Source: Methylobacillus flagellatus KT (GTDB taxonomy: Bacteria; Pseudomonadota; Gammaproteobacteria; Burkholderiales; Methylophilaceae). From it: DNA of 64,000 bases. The stretch covers positions 1,860,001 through 1,924,000 of the forward strand of contig NC_007947.1 of assembly GCF_000013705.1 (NCBI RefSeq), read 5' to 3'. The notes under the pieces were generated by a model that worked only from the letters and a program-made list of their open reading frames with translations, did no database searches and was not told the DNA's origin. Numbering within the stretch: position 1 is the stretch's first letter; every line of letters begins with the position of its first letter. The translations under genes and the position numbers were made by a program. Below are positions 1-11,500 of the stretch, in pieces.

Positions 1-202
1 TTAAGTCGATGAACACTGCATCATAGCCCCTTGTGGACATTGCATGCAGTGCATCGGTACCGGACATGACATAATCGGCCTGAAAACCGAGCATTTCCAG
101 CAGCTCCTTGAAGGTTTCTGCCGCGGCTTGATAATCTTCGACGATCAACGCCTGTTGCGCCTGTTTCTCCAAGTCCCCTCCATTATTATTTTTAAGTGTC
201 AT
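1..202 (-). CDS. Response regulator receiver domain protein (partial, runs off the left edge)
   Basis: The complement of the first 202 bases reads as the N-terminus of a CheY-like receiver domain: the hydrophobic beta-1 strand and acidic pocket are seen in ALIVEDYQAAAETFKELL, then GTDALHAMSTRGYDAVFIDL ends at the window edge exactly where the phosphoacceptor Asp (FIDL) is expected. Only about 67 codons are present, so the output domain is unknown. The start is ambiguous. An ATG at 202 lies immediately after a perfect TATAAT on the same strand, which would give a nearly leaderless mRNA. A GGAGGGG followed by an in-frame TTG lies about ten codons further in. The receiver fold is clear; the partner kinase is outside the window. 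Confidence 0.8.
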   Translation of the reverse strand, partial: MTLKNNNGGDLEKQAQQALIVEDYQAAAETFKELLEMLGFQADYVMSGTDALHAMSTRGYDAVFIDL

Positions 203-209
203 GATCTGC

Positions 210-215
210 ATTATA
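210..215 (-). promoter_or_regulatory. -10 box of the partial response regulator gene
   Basis: A perfect TATAAT lies on the minus strand only seven bases before the first possible ATG of the receiver-domain gene. A weak TATGAC sits 17 bases upstream as a possible -35. If used, transcription would start at or next to the ATG, so either the message is leaderless or translation begins at the internal TTG that has a GGAGG in front of it. Confidence 0.5.
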
Positions 216-377
216 GGAAAACCGACAGCTTAGTCATATGTCGTTTCACATATTCATCAAGTATTCGTCAGCCAGAGGTTACGGCGTTCATCATACCCTG
301 AGCACAAAAACCGCGGCACATGGAAACAACAAGGTAAAATAGCCCCTTTGTCCAGCGTTCAAAATTTAAAACTCCCT

Positions 378-1952
378 ATGTCCAGTTTCAGCTCAGAAGT
401 CCAGCGCCGTCGCACTTTCGCGATTATTTCCCACCCGGATGCGGGTAAAACCACGTTGACCGAGAAGCTGCTCTGGTTCGGCGGCGCCATCCAGGTCGCA
501 GGCGAAGTGCGCGGACGCAAGGCGGCACGCCATGCCACCTCGGACTGGATGGAACTGGAAAAGCAGCGCGGCATTTCCGTCACATCGTCAGTGATGCAGT
601 TCCCCTACCGCGAGCACATGATCAACCTGCTCGACACGCCGGGCCACGACGATTTCTCGGAAGACACTTACCGTACGCTTACCGCAGTGGATTCTGCCGT
701 GATGGTGATCGACTCTGTCAACGGCGTGGAGGCCCAGACCATCAAGCTGCTCAACGTCTGCCGCATGCGCGACACGCCCATCCTCACCTTCATCAACAAG
801 CTGGACCGCGAATCGCGCGCGCCGATTGAATTATTGGACGAGATCGAATCCACGCTGGGCATGCAGTGCGCCCCGATGACCTGGCCGATCGGCATGGGCA
901 AGAGCTTCCGCGGCGTCTACCATTTGTACAACGACACTATCAGCTTCTTCGATCCGCATGCTGAGAAGGGTACCGCCGAAATCATCCAGGGCCTGGACAA
1001 TCCACGCCTGGACGAACTGATCGGCGCACAGGCCGATGACCTGCGCGTGGATGTGGAACTGGTGCGCGGCGCCTCCAATGCCTTCGACAAGCAAGCTTAT
1101 CTCGACGGCAAGCAAACGCCGGTGTTCTTCGGCTCGGCTATCAACAACTTCGGGGTGCAGTCCCTGCTCGACGCCGTAGTAGAGCTTTCCCCGCCCCCGC
1201 TGCCGCGCAATACCGCCAGCCGCGTGGTTGAGCCGACGGAGGAAAAATTCTCCGGCTTCGTGTTCAAGATCCAGGCCAACATGGACCCCAAGCACCGCGA
1301 CCGCATTGCTTTCCTGCGCATCTGCTCGGGCCGCTTCGAGCGCGGCATGAAGATCAAGCAGGTCGCGACAGGCAAGACACTGTCGGTGAACAACGCCATC
1401 ACCTTCATGGCACAGGACCGCACGACCATGGACGAAGCCTATTCCGGCGACATCATCGGTATCCCCAACCATGGCACAGTCAAGCTGGGGGACACCTTTA
1501 CTGAAGGCGAAAACCTCAAGTTCATCGGCATTCCGTCCTTTGCCCCTGAATATTTCCGCCGCGCACGCATCAAGAACCCGATGAAAATGAAGCAATTGCA
1601 GATCGGCCTCAAGCAACTAGCCGAGGAAGGCGCTTCGCAATTGTTCCGCCCGCTACTTTCCAATGACTTGATCCTCGGCGCCATCGGCTTGTTGCAGTTC
1701 GACGTAGTGGCACACCGCCTGGAACATGAATACGGCGTGGACGTCGCATTCGAGAATTACGATTGCGCCACCGCACGCTGGCTACGTGGATCTGATGCCG
1801 ACCTCAAGGCAATTGCCGACAAATACGGCTTCAACGTCGCGCTGGACGGCAATGAGGAATACGTCTACCTCGCTCCCAACCGCGTCAACCTGCAAATGGC
1901 ACAGGAACGCTATCCCGACATCGAGTTTCTCGAAACCCGCGAGATTTTCTGA
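378..1952 (+). CDS. prfC: Peptide chain release factor 3 (RF3)
   Basis: Translational GTPase that recycles RF1/RF2 from the ribosome after peptide release. The predicted 524-aa protein matches the usual RF3 length. G1 is [11 protein letters not shown] near the N-terminus, G3 is [14 protein letters not shown] and G4 is NKLDRE, followed by EF-Tu-like domain II and the RF3 C-terminal region ending in EFLETREIF. The frame stays open to a TTG at 348, but the ATG at 378 gives the family-typical N-terminus ([20 protein letters not shown]), so that start is chosen. A YchJ-like gene follows six bases after the stop and a glycosyltransferase follows that, so the three are probably co-transcribed. Confidence 0.96.
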   Translation: MSSFSSEVQRRRTFAIISHPDAGKTTLTEKLLWFGGAIQVAGEVRGRKAARHATSDWMELEKQRGISVTSSVMQFPYREHMINLLDTPGHDDFSEDTYRTLTAVDSAVMVIDSVNGVEAQTIKLLNVCRMRDTPILTFINKLDRESRAPIELLDEIESTLGMQCAPMTWPIGMGKSFRGVYHLYNDTISFFDPHAEKGTAEIIQGLDNPRLDELIGAQADDLRVDVELVRGASNAFDKQAYLDGKQTPVFFGSAINNFGVQSLLDAVVELSPPPLPRNTASRVVEPTEEKFSGFVFKIQANMDPKHRDRIAFLRICSGRFERGMKIKQVATGKTLSVNNAITFMAQDRTTMDEAYSGDIIGIPNHGTVKLGDTFTEGENLKFIGIPSFAPEYFRRARIKNPMKMKQLQIGLKQLAEEGASQLFRPLLSNDLILGAIGLLQFDVVAHRLEHEYGVDVAFENYDCATARWLRGSDADLKAIADKYGFNVALDGNEEYVYLAPNRVNLQMAQERYPDIEFLETREIF

Positions 1953-1957
1953 ACCCG

Positions 1958-2350
1958 ATGAAGCACACGGTTCCCTGTCCTTGTGAAAGCGGCGACGCCT
2001 ACGAGCAGTGCTGCAAGCGCTGGCACCTGGGAGAACCCGCGCCAGACGCCGCAGCGCTCATGCGCTCCCGCTACACAGCCTATGTGCTCGGGCTGACGGA
2101 TTACCTGCTGCATACCTGGCACCCTTCGACGCGCCCTGCCTCGCTGCAGGATGAAGCGGGTAGTCAGCCGCTGAAATGGCTGGGCCTCAAGGTCGTGCAG
2201 CATGAGGCAACAGGCAGCAACCAAGCTATCGTCGAATTCATTGCCCGCTACAAGCTGAACGGTAAGGCGGAAAGGTTGCACGAGCACAGCCGCTTTGTGT
2301 GCGAACATGGACGCTGGTACTACGTGGACGGCGACTTCATCGGGGACTGA
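1958..2350 (+). CDS. YchJ-like SEC-C motif protein (UPF0225)
   Basis: A 130-aa protein that opens with a SEC-C zinc-binding motif (CPCESGDAYEQCC) and continues with the family segments LMRSRYTAYVLG, LLHTWHPSTRP and WLGLKVV, ending in FVCEHGRWYYVDGDF. This arrangement is that of the YchJ/UPF0225 family, a small SEC-C plus NTF2-like fold of unknown biochemical role. It lies between prfC (5-base gap) and a glycosyltransferase (2-base gap) on the same strand. Function is not inferred beyond the family. Confidence 0.88.
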   Translation: MKHTVPCPCESGDAYEQCCKRWHLGEPAPDAAALMRSRYTAYVLGLTDYLLHTWHPSTRPASLQDEAGSQPLKWLGLKVVQHEATGSNQAIVEFIARYKLNGKAERLHEHSRFVCEHGRWYYVDGDFIGD

Positions 2351-2352
2351 GC

Positions 2353-3561
2353 ATGAATATCCTTTTCATCCACCAGAACTTCCCTGGGCAATTCCGCCAT
2401 ATTGCCCAATCCCTGATCGATGAAGGCGGACATCAAGTATTGAGCCTATGTGAAGCCCATGCCCCCGGCATGCAAGGCGTACAGCGCATGGAATACAAAC
2501 CGGCTCGTGCCGCGACTCAAGGCGTTCACCCCTATCTCGCTCCCGTGGAAGAGCATGTGATCCGCGGCCAGAGCGTCGCGCGGGCGCTGCTGCACCTGAA
2601 AGAAAAGGGTTACCGGCCCGACATCATCGTCGCCCATATGGGCTGGGGCGAAGCGATCTACCCCAAGGACATCTACCCCGATGTGCCGCTGGTCACATTC
2701 TTTGAATTCTTTTACCAAACCACAGGCGCAGATGCCGGCTTCGACCCGGAATATCCCATGACACTGGATGACCACCTGCGCATCCGTACCAAGAACATCA
2801 CCAACCTGCTCTCTCTGCATGCCGCCGACATCGGCATCAGCCCCACGGCTTGGCAACGCAGCCTGTACCCGCCGCAATACCAGCCCAAGCTGCGGCTGAT
2901 CCATGAGGGCATCAACACCGAGGCTGCGCGTCCCGACCCTTCAGCCTGGATACAGCTAGGCTCAGGCTTAAAACTCACGCGCAAGGACGAAGTGATCACC
3001 TATGTATCGCGCAATCTCGAGCCCTACCGCGGCTTTCATGTCTTCATGCGCGCCTTGCCGGAAATCCTCAGGCGCAGGCCCAAGTGCCATGTCTTGATCG
3101 TGGGGGGTGACGAGGTCAGCTATGGCCGCAAGCTGCCGCCAGGCGAGACCTACCGGGCCAAATTGTTGCGGGAAGTGCCTGGCCTGGACCTCAGCCGCGT
3201 GCACTTCCTCGGCAAGCTACCCTACCAGCAATACCTGCGCGTGCTGCAGATATCCTCGGCACACGTCTATCTCACCGTGCCTTTCGTGCTGTCCTGGTCG
3301 ATGCTGGAAGCCATGTCGGCCGGCTGCCTGGTGATAGGCTCGCGCACGGCACCGGTGGAGGAAGTCATTGAAGATGGCAAAAATGGCTTGTTAGTTGATT
3401 TTTTCTCAGGCAACGAGCTGACCAATGCCATAGACCGCGTATTTGCCTCATCAGACCAATTGCAAGCCATCCGCGAAACCGCACGCGCTACCATTATTGA
3501 ACGCTACCCTTTGAGCCAAGGCATCTCGGCCTACCGGCAACTATTCGGCGAATTGATATAA
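2353..3561 (+). CDS. Glycosyltransferase family 4 (GT-B) protein
   Basis: A 402-aa protein with the N-terminal Rossmann opening MNILFIHQNFPGQFRHIA, a middle DIIVAHMGWGEAIYPKD, and a C-terminal GT-B donor domain with YVSRNLEPYRGFHVFMRALP, HVLIVGGDEVSYG, VHFLGKLPYQQYLRVL, and the nucleotide-sugar binding stretch SWSMLEAMSAGCLVIGS...EVIEDGKNGLLVDFF. This is the family 4 retaining glycosyltransferase pattern; acceptor and sugar cannot be told from sequence. The longer open frame starting at 2299 overlaps ychJ, so the ATG at 2353, just after the ychJ stop, is preferred. Probably used in envelope or exopolysaccharide synthesis. Confidence 0.85.
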   Translation: MNILFIHQNFPGQFRHIAQSLIDEGGHQVLSLCEAHAPGMQGVQRMEYKPARAATQGVHPYLAPVEEHVIRGQSVARALLHLKEKGYRPDIIVAHMGWGEAIYPKDIYPDVPLVTFFEFFYQTTGADAGFDPEYPMTLDDHLRIRTKNITNLLSLHAADIGISPTAWQRSLYPPQYQPKLRLIHEGINTEAARPDPSAWIQLGSGLKLTRKDEVITYVSRNLEPYRGFHVFMRALPEILRRRPKCHVLIVGGDEVSYGRKLPPGETYRAKLLREVPGLDLSRVHFLGKLPYQQYLRVLQISSAHVYLTVPFVLSWSMLEAMSAGCLVIGSRTAPVEEVIEDGKNGLLVDFFSGNELTNAIDRVFASSDQLQAIRETARATIIERYPLSQGISAYRQLFGELI

Positions 3562-3929
3562 CAGTTGAGAACAGCACTTGGCGACTGCCTACGAAAAATA
3601 AAAAAAAACGATCAAGACTCAGTGTAACAAGACTCAGTGTAAAAAGAACCTGACAACATTGCTTGCACTACATCCGATGCTTACTTGACCAGCTTGGTGA
3701 GCAATGTTACTGACAACTACGAAGCAGCCTATACCAACTAGGCAAAACACTAGGGAGAAAACAGCATCAACCGGCAATCAGGCGGTTGATTACGGCTTAT
3801 GACAGTAGTAACGATGCAGCGTGAGCAGTTCACTTAACTTGGCTGCTCGACGCCTAACTGGCGAGTCGGCAAAGGGACGGCAGGTTTTACCCCCATCCCA
3901 GCAAGCAAAATAAACGGCCTATAAAGTTG
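3562..3929. other. Gene-free junction of about 370 bases
   Basis: No convincing gene. The stretch begins with an A-rich run, contains the 15-bp tandem repeat, and then a short open fragment of about 30 codons (3643-3741) that reads like a protein tail (SDAYLTSLVSNVTDNYEAAY) but has no start signal. No tRNA or integrase was seen, although composition changes here toward AT-rich DNA. Confidence 0.5.
3612..3641. repeat. Exact 15-bp tandem duplication
   Basis: CAAGACTCAGTGTAA occurs twice in direct, uninterrupted tandem just downstream of the glycosyltransferase gene, in the AT-rich junction to the three-gene island. Confidence 0.85.
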
Positions 3930-4550
3930 TTAGGTGCTTGTGTTGAGCTTTGGAAAACCTTTGTACCACTCAGTAAAATTACCAGTGACACTCTCGCCTT
4001 TCAATAGAACTCTAGGCTTCATCCAGCTCGTAATGAGTTTTTTAGGCTTTTCATGCCAGCTCAAATTAAATGAGCACATACCGCGACCATCAAAAAACTC
4101 AGCTTGACTATAGGGAAGATGATCATGAATCCAATATGCAAGTGACCGCCAGTCAGTGCCGCTGCTGTATTTATCCATAAACCAAGGAATGACAATACAT
4201 GCAGTTGCCCCTATGCCATTATCATCGGGATAATCCCAGATATGATGGGAAAAATTTGCTTTATTGCTAGCGCAATTATGCCCTTTCTCATGTCCAATAC
4301 TATTTATTTTCGGTGATCTATAAGCAGAACGTACTGTTATACGACCAAAGGTAGCATTTAGTGGCTCTAGTAACTCCTCACACAAATGCCTACCTGCCTC
4401 AACAGCCTTATCCGGATTTTCTGGAATATTTGGCACTCCGTAAAAATTCGATATTTCGCTATACAAAAAATCCCGCATAAAAAAATGCTTAGATAGACGA
4501 ATGCGACCAAAGCGATCAAGTGCATCATAAGATTTAATGGTTCGCATCAT
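3930..4550 (-). CDS. Possible M15-like peptidase-fold protein
   Basis: A 206-aa protein without a signal peptide. The segment FGRITVRSAYRSPKIN, then FSHHIWDYPDDNGIGATACI, then YSQAEFFDGRG and FNLSWHEKP resembles the order of the M15A DD-peptidase/hedgehog zinc site (RSAYRSP, SxHxxGxAxD, E..., WxH). The expected Asp in the GxAxD position appears to be Cys here, so enzymatic activity is doubtful. GAGGATAT precedes the paired ATG codons, and either could start the gene. It lies in an AT-rich three-gene island transcribed leftward and differs in base composition from neighbouring housekeeping genes, suggesting transfer. The family call is tentative. Confidence 0.5.
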   Translation of the reverse strand: MMRTIKSYDALDRFGRIRLSKHFFMRDFLYSEISNFYGVPNIPENPDKAVEAGRHLCEELLEPLNATFGRITVRSAYRSPKINSIGHEKGHNCASNKANFSHHIWDYPDDNGIGATACIVIPWFMDKYSSGTDWRSLAYWIHDHLPYSQAEFFDGRGMCSFNLSWHEKPKKLITSWMKPRVLLKGESVTGNFTEWYKGFPKLNTST

Positions 4551-4606
4551 ATATCCTCAATCATCCAATATCTAAGCTCATCAAATGAGCTTACTGCGAT
4601 GAATTA

Positions 4607-5077
4607 TCAAAAAACCTCTGGCTGTCTATCCCAAGTACAATATTTCCAAGGAAGGACATCCTCAAGAACGGTTAGCCTTGGCTTAGGCATCCCTGGGTCA
4701 ACAAACGCTCCAAGCGTAGCAAGCTTTCGTTCGTAAATGTACTGTCGACTCTCTGGTAAAAATACCCAAACAGATATATGCCAAGTAGGATCGATGCCAG
4801 AGTCTCGTTGCAAAGCAAGCTCCAATTCAGGCCAATGTGCCTTCCAGGCTTTAAGACGCTTTATCAGTGCAGATACGCTTGACGAATAAGTGACTTCACA
4901 AAGATATACCTCACGCTCTCGAAGGGAGACTGCCATTAGATCACAATACCAAAAGCGGCCTTTCTTTGGACTAGCTCCAAGTTCAAGTTGCAGCAATATT
5001 TCAGGATTAACAAATACCCCACGGTCAGCACGTAAAAACTCGGCCACAACACCTTGAAAAAAATCTGTCACAACCAC
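4607..5077 (-). CDS. Hypothetical protein, possibly nuclease-like fold
   Basis: A 156-aa protein I do not recognise. The region FWYCDLMAVSLREREVYLCEVTYS has the spacing of a PD-(D/E)xK core (Asp, then a beta strand with Glu-x), but the usual Lys is replaced by Thr (EVT), so the similarity may be accidental. The rest is mixed alpha/beta with a Trp-rich middle (KAWKAHWPELE) and no signal peptide or membrane segment. It follows another unknown gene and precedes the M15-like gene on the same strand, with a gap of about 55 bases before the latter. Confidence 0.6.
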   Translation of the reverse strand: MVVTDFFQGVVAEFLRADRGVFVNPEILLQLELGASPKKGRFWYCDLMAVSLREREVYLCEVTYSSSVSALIKRLKAWKAHWPELELALQRDSGIDPTWHISVWVFLPESRQYIYERKLATLGAFVDPGMPKPRLTVLEDVLPWKYCTWDRQPEVF

Positions 5078-5146
5078 TCCTCATCTCGAAATCATCGACT
5101 TGTTCCACTATGTAGGCAAGTCCAATATATGACAGTATTAGTGCAA

Positions 5147-5626
5147 TCAATCATTCAGTAAATATGAAGTTTTCTGTACCGAAATGCAATTAGACTTTCT
5201 TCTTATAGGAGCAATTGATTTCCTTACAAATTGGGGCAACAACACTCCTTCGCTGTGCTCAAAGTTGGCAGCATGCAAAAATTCACTATTATTCTTCCTT
5301 ATCTCTTCAACAACATCACACCTAAACCAGACTTTTGCATCGACTTCATTATCAAAAATTGTGTAAATATCTGGTCCTTTTATCATAGAAAACGAATACT
5401 CAATGACCCGTACCCGAAATTTAACAACTCGCTTTAGATCAATCTTTTTCGTCTGGTTTTCGGTGTAGTAGAGATACATCCAGAACGCTGCATTTTTATC
5501 ATTTGGTAGAGTAGTTGGTTTAAACCATAGAAAAGGAAATGAAATCGCTCTGGTTCCCGAGCTTTTCCACCTCTCAAGAAGTTCTTCAAACCAGCCTGGA
5601 ATTGTTGGATATAAATATGAATTCAT
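5147..5626 (-). CDS. Hypothetical protein
   Basis: A protein of about 159 residues with no recognisable domain. It is rich in aromatic residues and basic at the C-terminus (KSIAPIRRKSN). The frame extends to an ATG at 5656, but only the ATG at 5626 has a good ribosome-binding site (AAGGAACAG directly before it), so the shorter start is chosen. It is the first gene of a leftward AT-rich group of three. No membrane segment or signal peptide is visible. Confidence 0.55.
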   Translation of the reverse strand: MNSYLYPTIPGWFEELLERWKSSGTRAISFPFLWFKPTTLPNDKNAAFWMYLYYTENQTKKIDLKRVVKFRVRVIEYSFSMIKGPDIYTIFDNEVDAKVWFRCDVVEEIRKNNSEFLHAANFEHSEGVLLPQFVRKSIAPIRRKSNCISVQKTSYLLND

Positions 5627-5822
5627 CTGTTCCTTATTGATTACCAATGCCTGCATACACTGTATCGAGTAACCAGTTCGGTTTCGATGCTTAGCTTAGA
5701 TACGCTTATTCATAGAGATGAGAGAAAGCTACCTGCCAGTTTAAGGCAATAAGAGCGCTATCAATAATAAGCGCAATAACTACATGAACCTTTTAAAAAT
5801 CCACGCATATAATTCCTTGATG

Positions 5823-6389
5823 CTATTCACTCGCAAACGCCTCGCACAACATACTGAGCAAGGCCCCCAGCATTGGCACCAACTCTTCCTTGTCGAAAGG
5901 CGATTCTTCATCGGTTGCGGCGATCACGAACGCCATCAACACTTTCTCGATATCCTGGCGGTAATTCATCCAGTGTTCGGCTTCCGCATCGCCGATCAAC
6001 TGGTATTTATGGCTGCCGGATTCGATGATTTCCGCCAGCTCCTCGTTTTCCAGTTCAGCAAACAATGACCTCGCAATGGTAATGGCGGCCGCCTTGTAAT
6101 CCGGCTCTATTGCTTCGTCCCCCAACGGCAGCGTCAGGTAGGTATAGACCAGCATCGCGTATGCCTGGTATACGGCCAGCATATCGAAGTTTTCTACGCG
6201 CTCGTCCGCAGGCGAACGGCCGGCTTGCTGGATGGCACGGAAGGTGATGTAGCAGGCGAGGTAGGTCGAAGCCTCCAAGGGATCATAATCCTCCAGCCTG
6301 GTGCTGGGCGGCTCGCCGGCATTGGTACGTGCTTCATTGAGGCACAAAGCATAAGTCAGGCTTAATCTCTGTGAATAGCGTATTTCCAT
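5823..6389 (-). CDS. Conserved-looking hypothetical helical protein
   Basis: About 188 residues, strongly acidic and predicted mostly alpha-helical (LEDYDPLEASTYLACYITFRA, YQAYAMLVYTYLTLPLGDEA, ELENEELAEIIESG). No catalytic motif was recognised. A longer start at 6410 lacks a ribosome-binding site; the ATG at 6389 has AAGGAAAG upstream and is used here. It lies downstream of the ABC-F ATPase gene on the same strand with a 50-base gap, so it may be co-transcribed with it. Codon use matches the housekeeping genes rather than the AT-rich island to its left. Confidence 0.7.
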   Translation of the reverse strand: MEIRYSQRLSLTYALCLNEARTNAGEPPSTRLEDYDPLEASTYLACYITFRAIQQAGRSPADERVENFDMLAVYQAYAMLVYTYLTLPLGDEAIEPDYKAAAITIARSLFAELENEELAEIIESGSHKYQLIGDAEAEHWMNYRQDIEKVLMAFVIAATDEESPFDKEELVPMLGALLSMLCEAFASE

Positions 6390-6440
6390 TGCTTTACTTT
6401 CCTTTTTCATTCTTGTGGCGGTGCGCCTGATTGATCGTGC

Positions 6441-8342
<1,902 letters not shown>

Positions 8343-8554
8343 GAATTTCTACTCAAGTGATGGGCAAAGCGAGGAATAACGTTTGCCGGAACAATGTCAA
8401 CAATTGTAATTGTAAGCCAATCCTAGCAACTTTCGCCTTTCAAGCGTTGACCAACGCACATGCCAATGAAATACTTTCAGCATATCGAATACCTTTATGT
8501 AGCTTAAACAGGCATGAATCGTGCGGACTCCGGCGACAACAGTGCAAACAGAAT

Positions 8555-11500
8555 ATGGTCAAAAAATCCCTGATATGGTGTTACCGCGCCGCCCTCGCCC
8601 TGCTGTGGTTCGCCATCATTGCATTCTCCATCATCGTCCTCAGCCTGCGCTACCTGGTGCTACCTAATATCGGCGACTATCGCGAACACATTGCAGGCAA
8701 AGTCAGCGAAGCCTTGGGGCAAACCGTGACCATCAAGCAATTGCACGCAAGCTGGAGCGGCCTCAACCCACACCTTTCCCTGCGCGACATCGACATTTAC
8801 GATGCGGAGCAACGTGTTGCGCTTTCCTTTGAGCATATCGAGGCCAGCTTGTCATGGCTCAGCATCCTGCTGCTGGAGCCTCGCCTCAGCTCACTCGTCA
8901 TCCATGATCCCGCATTGAGCATTCGCAGGGATACAGACGGCACGCTCTATATTGCCGGCATTGCAACCAACGGCCCTTCCAGGCCCGAGTTCGCCAATTG
9001 GCTGTTGCGCCAGGCCAGTATCGATGTCAGCAACGCCACCATCACCTGGCACGATGATTTGCGCCAGGCACCGCCGCTGCGTCTTGAAAAACTTCATCTG
9101 CACATCGAAAACCCCGCCTGGAGCAGCTTGGTTGGCCACCATCGCTTTGGCTTGCAGGCCATTCCCTCCGTGGCGGCGTCCGGGCTGATCGACATTCGCG
9201 GCAACCTCTACGGCAAGGATGTCAGCAAGCCGGATACCTGGCGAGGCACCTTGTATGCCCACGCCGACGGCACCGATATCGCTGCCTGGAACCAGTGGCT
9301 GCCTGAAAACGTAATTGATATACGCCGTGGCTACGGCGCCATGCGCGCATGGCTGGAATTTGCCCACGGAGAGCCAAAGAAGCTCGTCAGCGACATGATC
9401 CTCCACAACGTCATCAGCCACATCATCCAGGACCAGCCCGAAACCAGGCTGGAAAAGCTATCTGGCCGGCTGACGTGGATCAAGCACGCGGACGGGCAGG
9501 AGCTGATGGCTGAAAATCTCAAGATCGTCACGCCCAGCGGGCTGGATATGCAGCATGGCCAGATTGCGCTGCGCGAGCGGCATGACGGAGAAAAACAGTC
9601 GCTAGAAGGCAGTGTTGCGCTGGATGAAATATCACTGCCGTCGGCCCACCTGCTTGTCTCCCACCTGCCCTTGCCGGAAAAACTCAAGCACACCCTCGCA
9701 GAGATCAGGCCCAGGGGGGACTTGCACAAGCTGACCCTGGAGTGGGCCAGTCAGGGCGGGTTCCCGGAAAAATACAAGCTCCGTACGCAATTCACCGATC
9801 TGGGCATGCAGCCCTATATGAAGTTTCCCGGCTTCAAGCAGCTGAGTGGGACCGTCAGTGCGGATGAAACCGGCGGCAGCCTCACGCTCAACGCGCGCAA
9901 CGCGGAACTTGAGTTCAAGGATATATTGCGTTGGCCGGTGCCGGTGGACAAGCTGAGCGGCCAGGTGAAATGGAAAACCAATGGCGACAGCCCTGAGCTG
10001 CGCATCAACAACCTCAATATCGCCAACCGGCACCTCGCAGGCGCCATCAATGCCAGCTTCCAGCACAACGCCGCCACGGGTGGCAGACTGGAGCTGATCG
10101 GCAAGCTCAACCGCGTGGATGGGCAGTATGCGCGCTTCTACTATCCCGTGATGCTGGGCGAGCACACCCTCTCGTGGCTGGATAACGCCATCCTCGCCGG
10201 AAAAAGCGAGGATGTCAGTATCATCGTCAAAGGCAACATGCGCGAATTCCCCTTCGCCGACAACAAGAACAGCCTGTTCCAGGTCAAAGCCAAGATTCAT
10301 GACGGCGAACTCAGGTTCTCCCCGGAGTGGCCCAAGATCGAGAATATCGCCCTCGATATGCTTTTCGAAAGCAACCGCATGGAATTGAATGCCAGCAAGG
10401 GCAGCACGTTAGGTACCGACATCACCAAGAGCAAGGTTGTGATCACCAACCTAGCATCGCACCAGCCTGTCGTGAGCATCGCGAGCGAAGGCCAAGGCCC
10501 GGTCAGCCACGGCATCCAGTATCTCAACTCCAGCCCGCTGATCAAGATCACGGGCGGCTTCACCGAGGGACTGCAAGCCAGCGGTACCGGCAAGCTGGCA
10601 TTGAATCTGCAGATTCCGCTGCATGACGCCAACGCGACCAAGGTCAAGGGCAGCTACACCATCACCAACGGTAGCCTCGCAAGCGAGGACATCCCGCCGT
10701 TAAGCCGCATCAACGGCAAACTGGACTTCACGGAACATGGCGTGAGCGGCCAGAACATAAGCACCTGGGTGTACGGCGGACCGGCGCAGGTCAGCCTCAG
10801 CACAGGCAAGGACAAGGCCATCCACATTACGGCCCACGGGCAGGTCAGTGATGCCGGGTTGCGCGCCAGTTTTGGCAATGGCATTTTCTCCCGCATCTTC
10901 GGCACCGCCGACTGGCAGGGCAATATCGTTGTCAGCCCGAACGGCGTCAATCTCGTCATCGACTCCAACCTGCAGGGCATGACATCCAGCCTGCCCTTCC
11001 CGCTCAACAAGGCCATGAACGACAATGTGCCCCTGCATATCGAGAAAAAACAGCCCACCCCCAGCCAGGACAACATCACCATCCAATATGGCAACAACCT
11101 TGGCGCCTTGTTTGTCCGTACCAAGCAAGGCGACGGCAGCTGGAAGTTGGAGCGTGGAGATATCGCCTTCAATGCTGCACCTTCGCTCCCCCAGCAAGCG
11201 GGCATCAGGATACATGGCAAGATAGACCATCTGGATATCGATGAATGGCGGGCGCTGGCCATCGCGACCAAGGAAAGCAGTCAGCAATCTGGTCATGGCG
11301 TGGATATCCGCAATATTGACCTGTACATCAGCAAGCTGGACGTATTCGACCGCCGCATCAATGACCTCAACCTCGCTGCCACCGCGATCAAGGATGGCTG
11401 GCAGGCGCAGGCACAAAGCAAGGAAATGATTGGCGATATCCAGTGGCTGAGTCATGGGAACGGCAAGGTGCTGGCCCGCCTCAAGCGCTTGAGCATCCCA

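Noticed and set aside
831..1616. A 261-codon open frame opposite prfC
   Set aside because: Antisense to conserved GTPase sequence, with no domain or ribosome-binding site.
3643..3741. A roughly 30-codon open fragment downstream of the glycosyltransferase gene
   Set aside because: No start codon or ribosome-binding site and too short to assign; kept only as part of the intergenic description.
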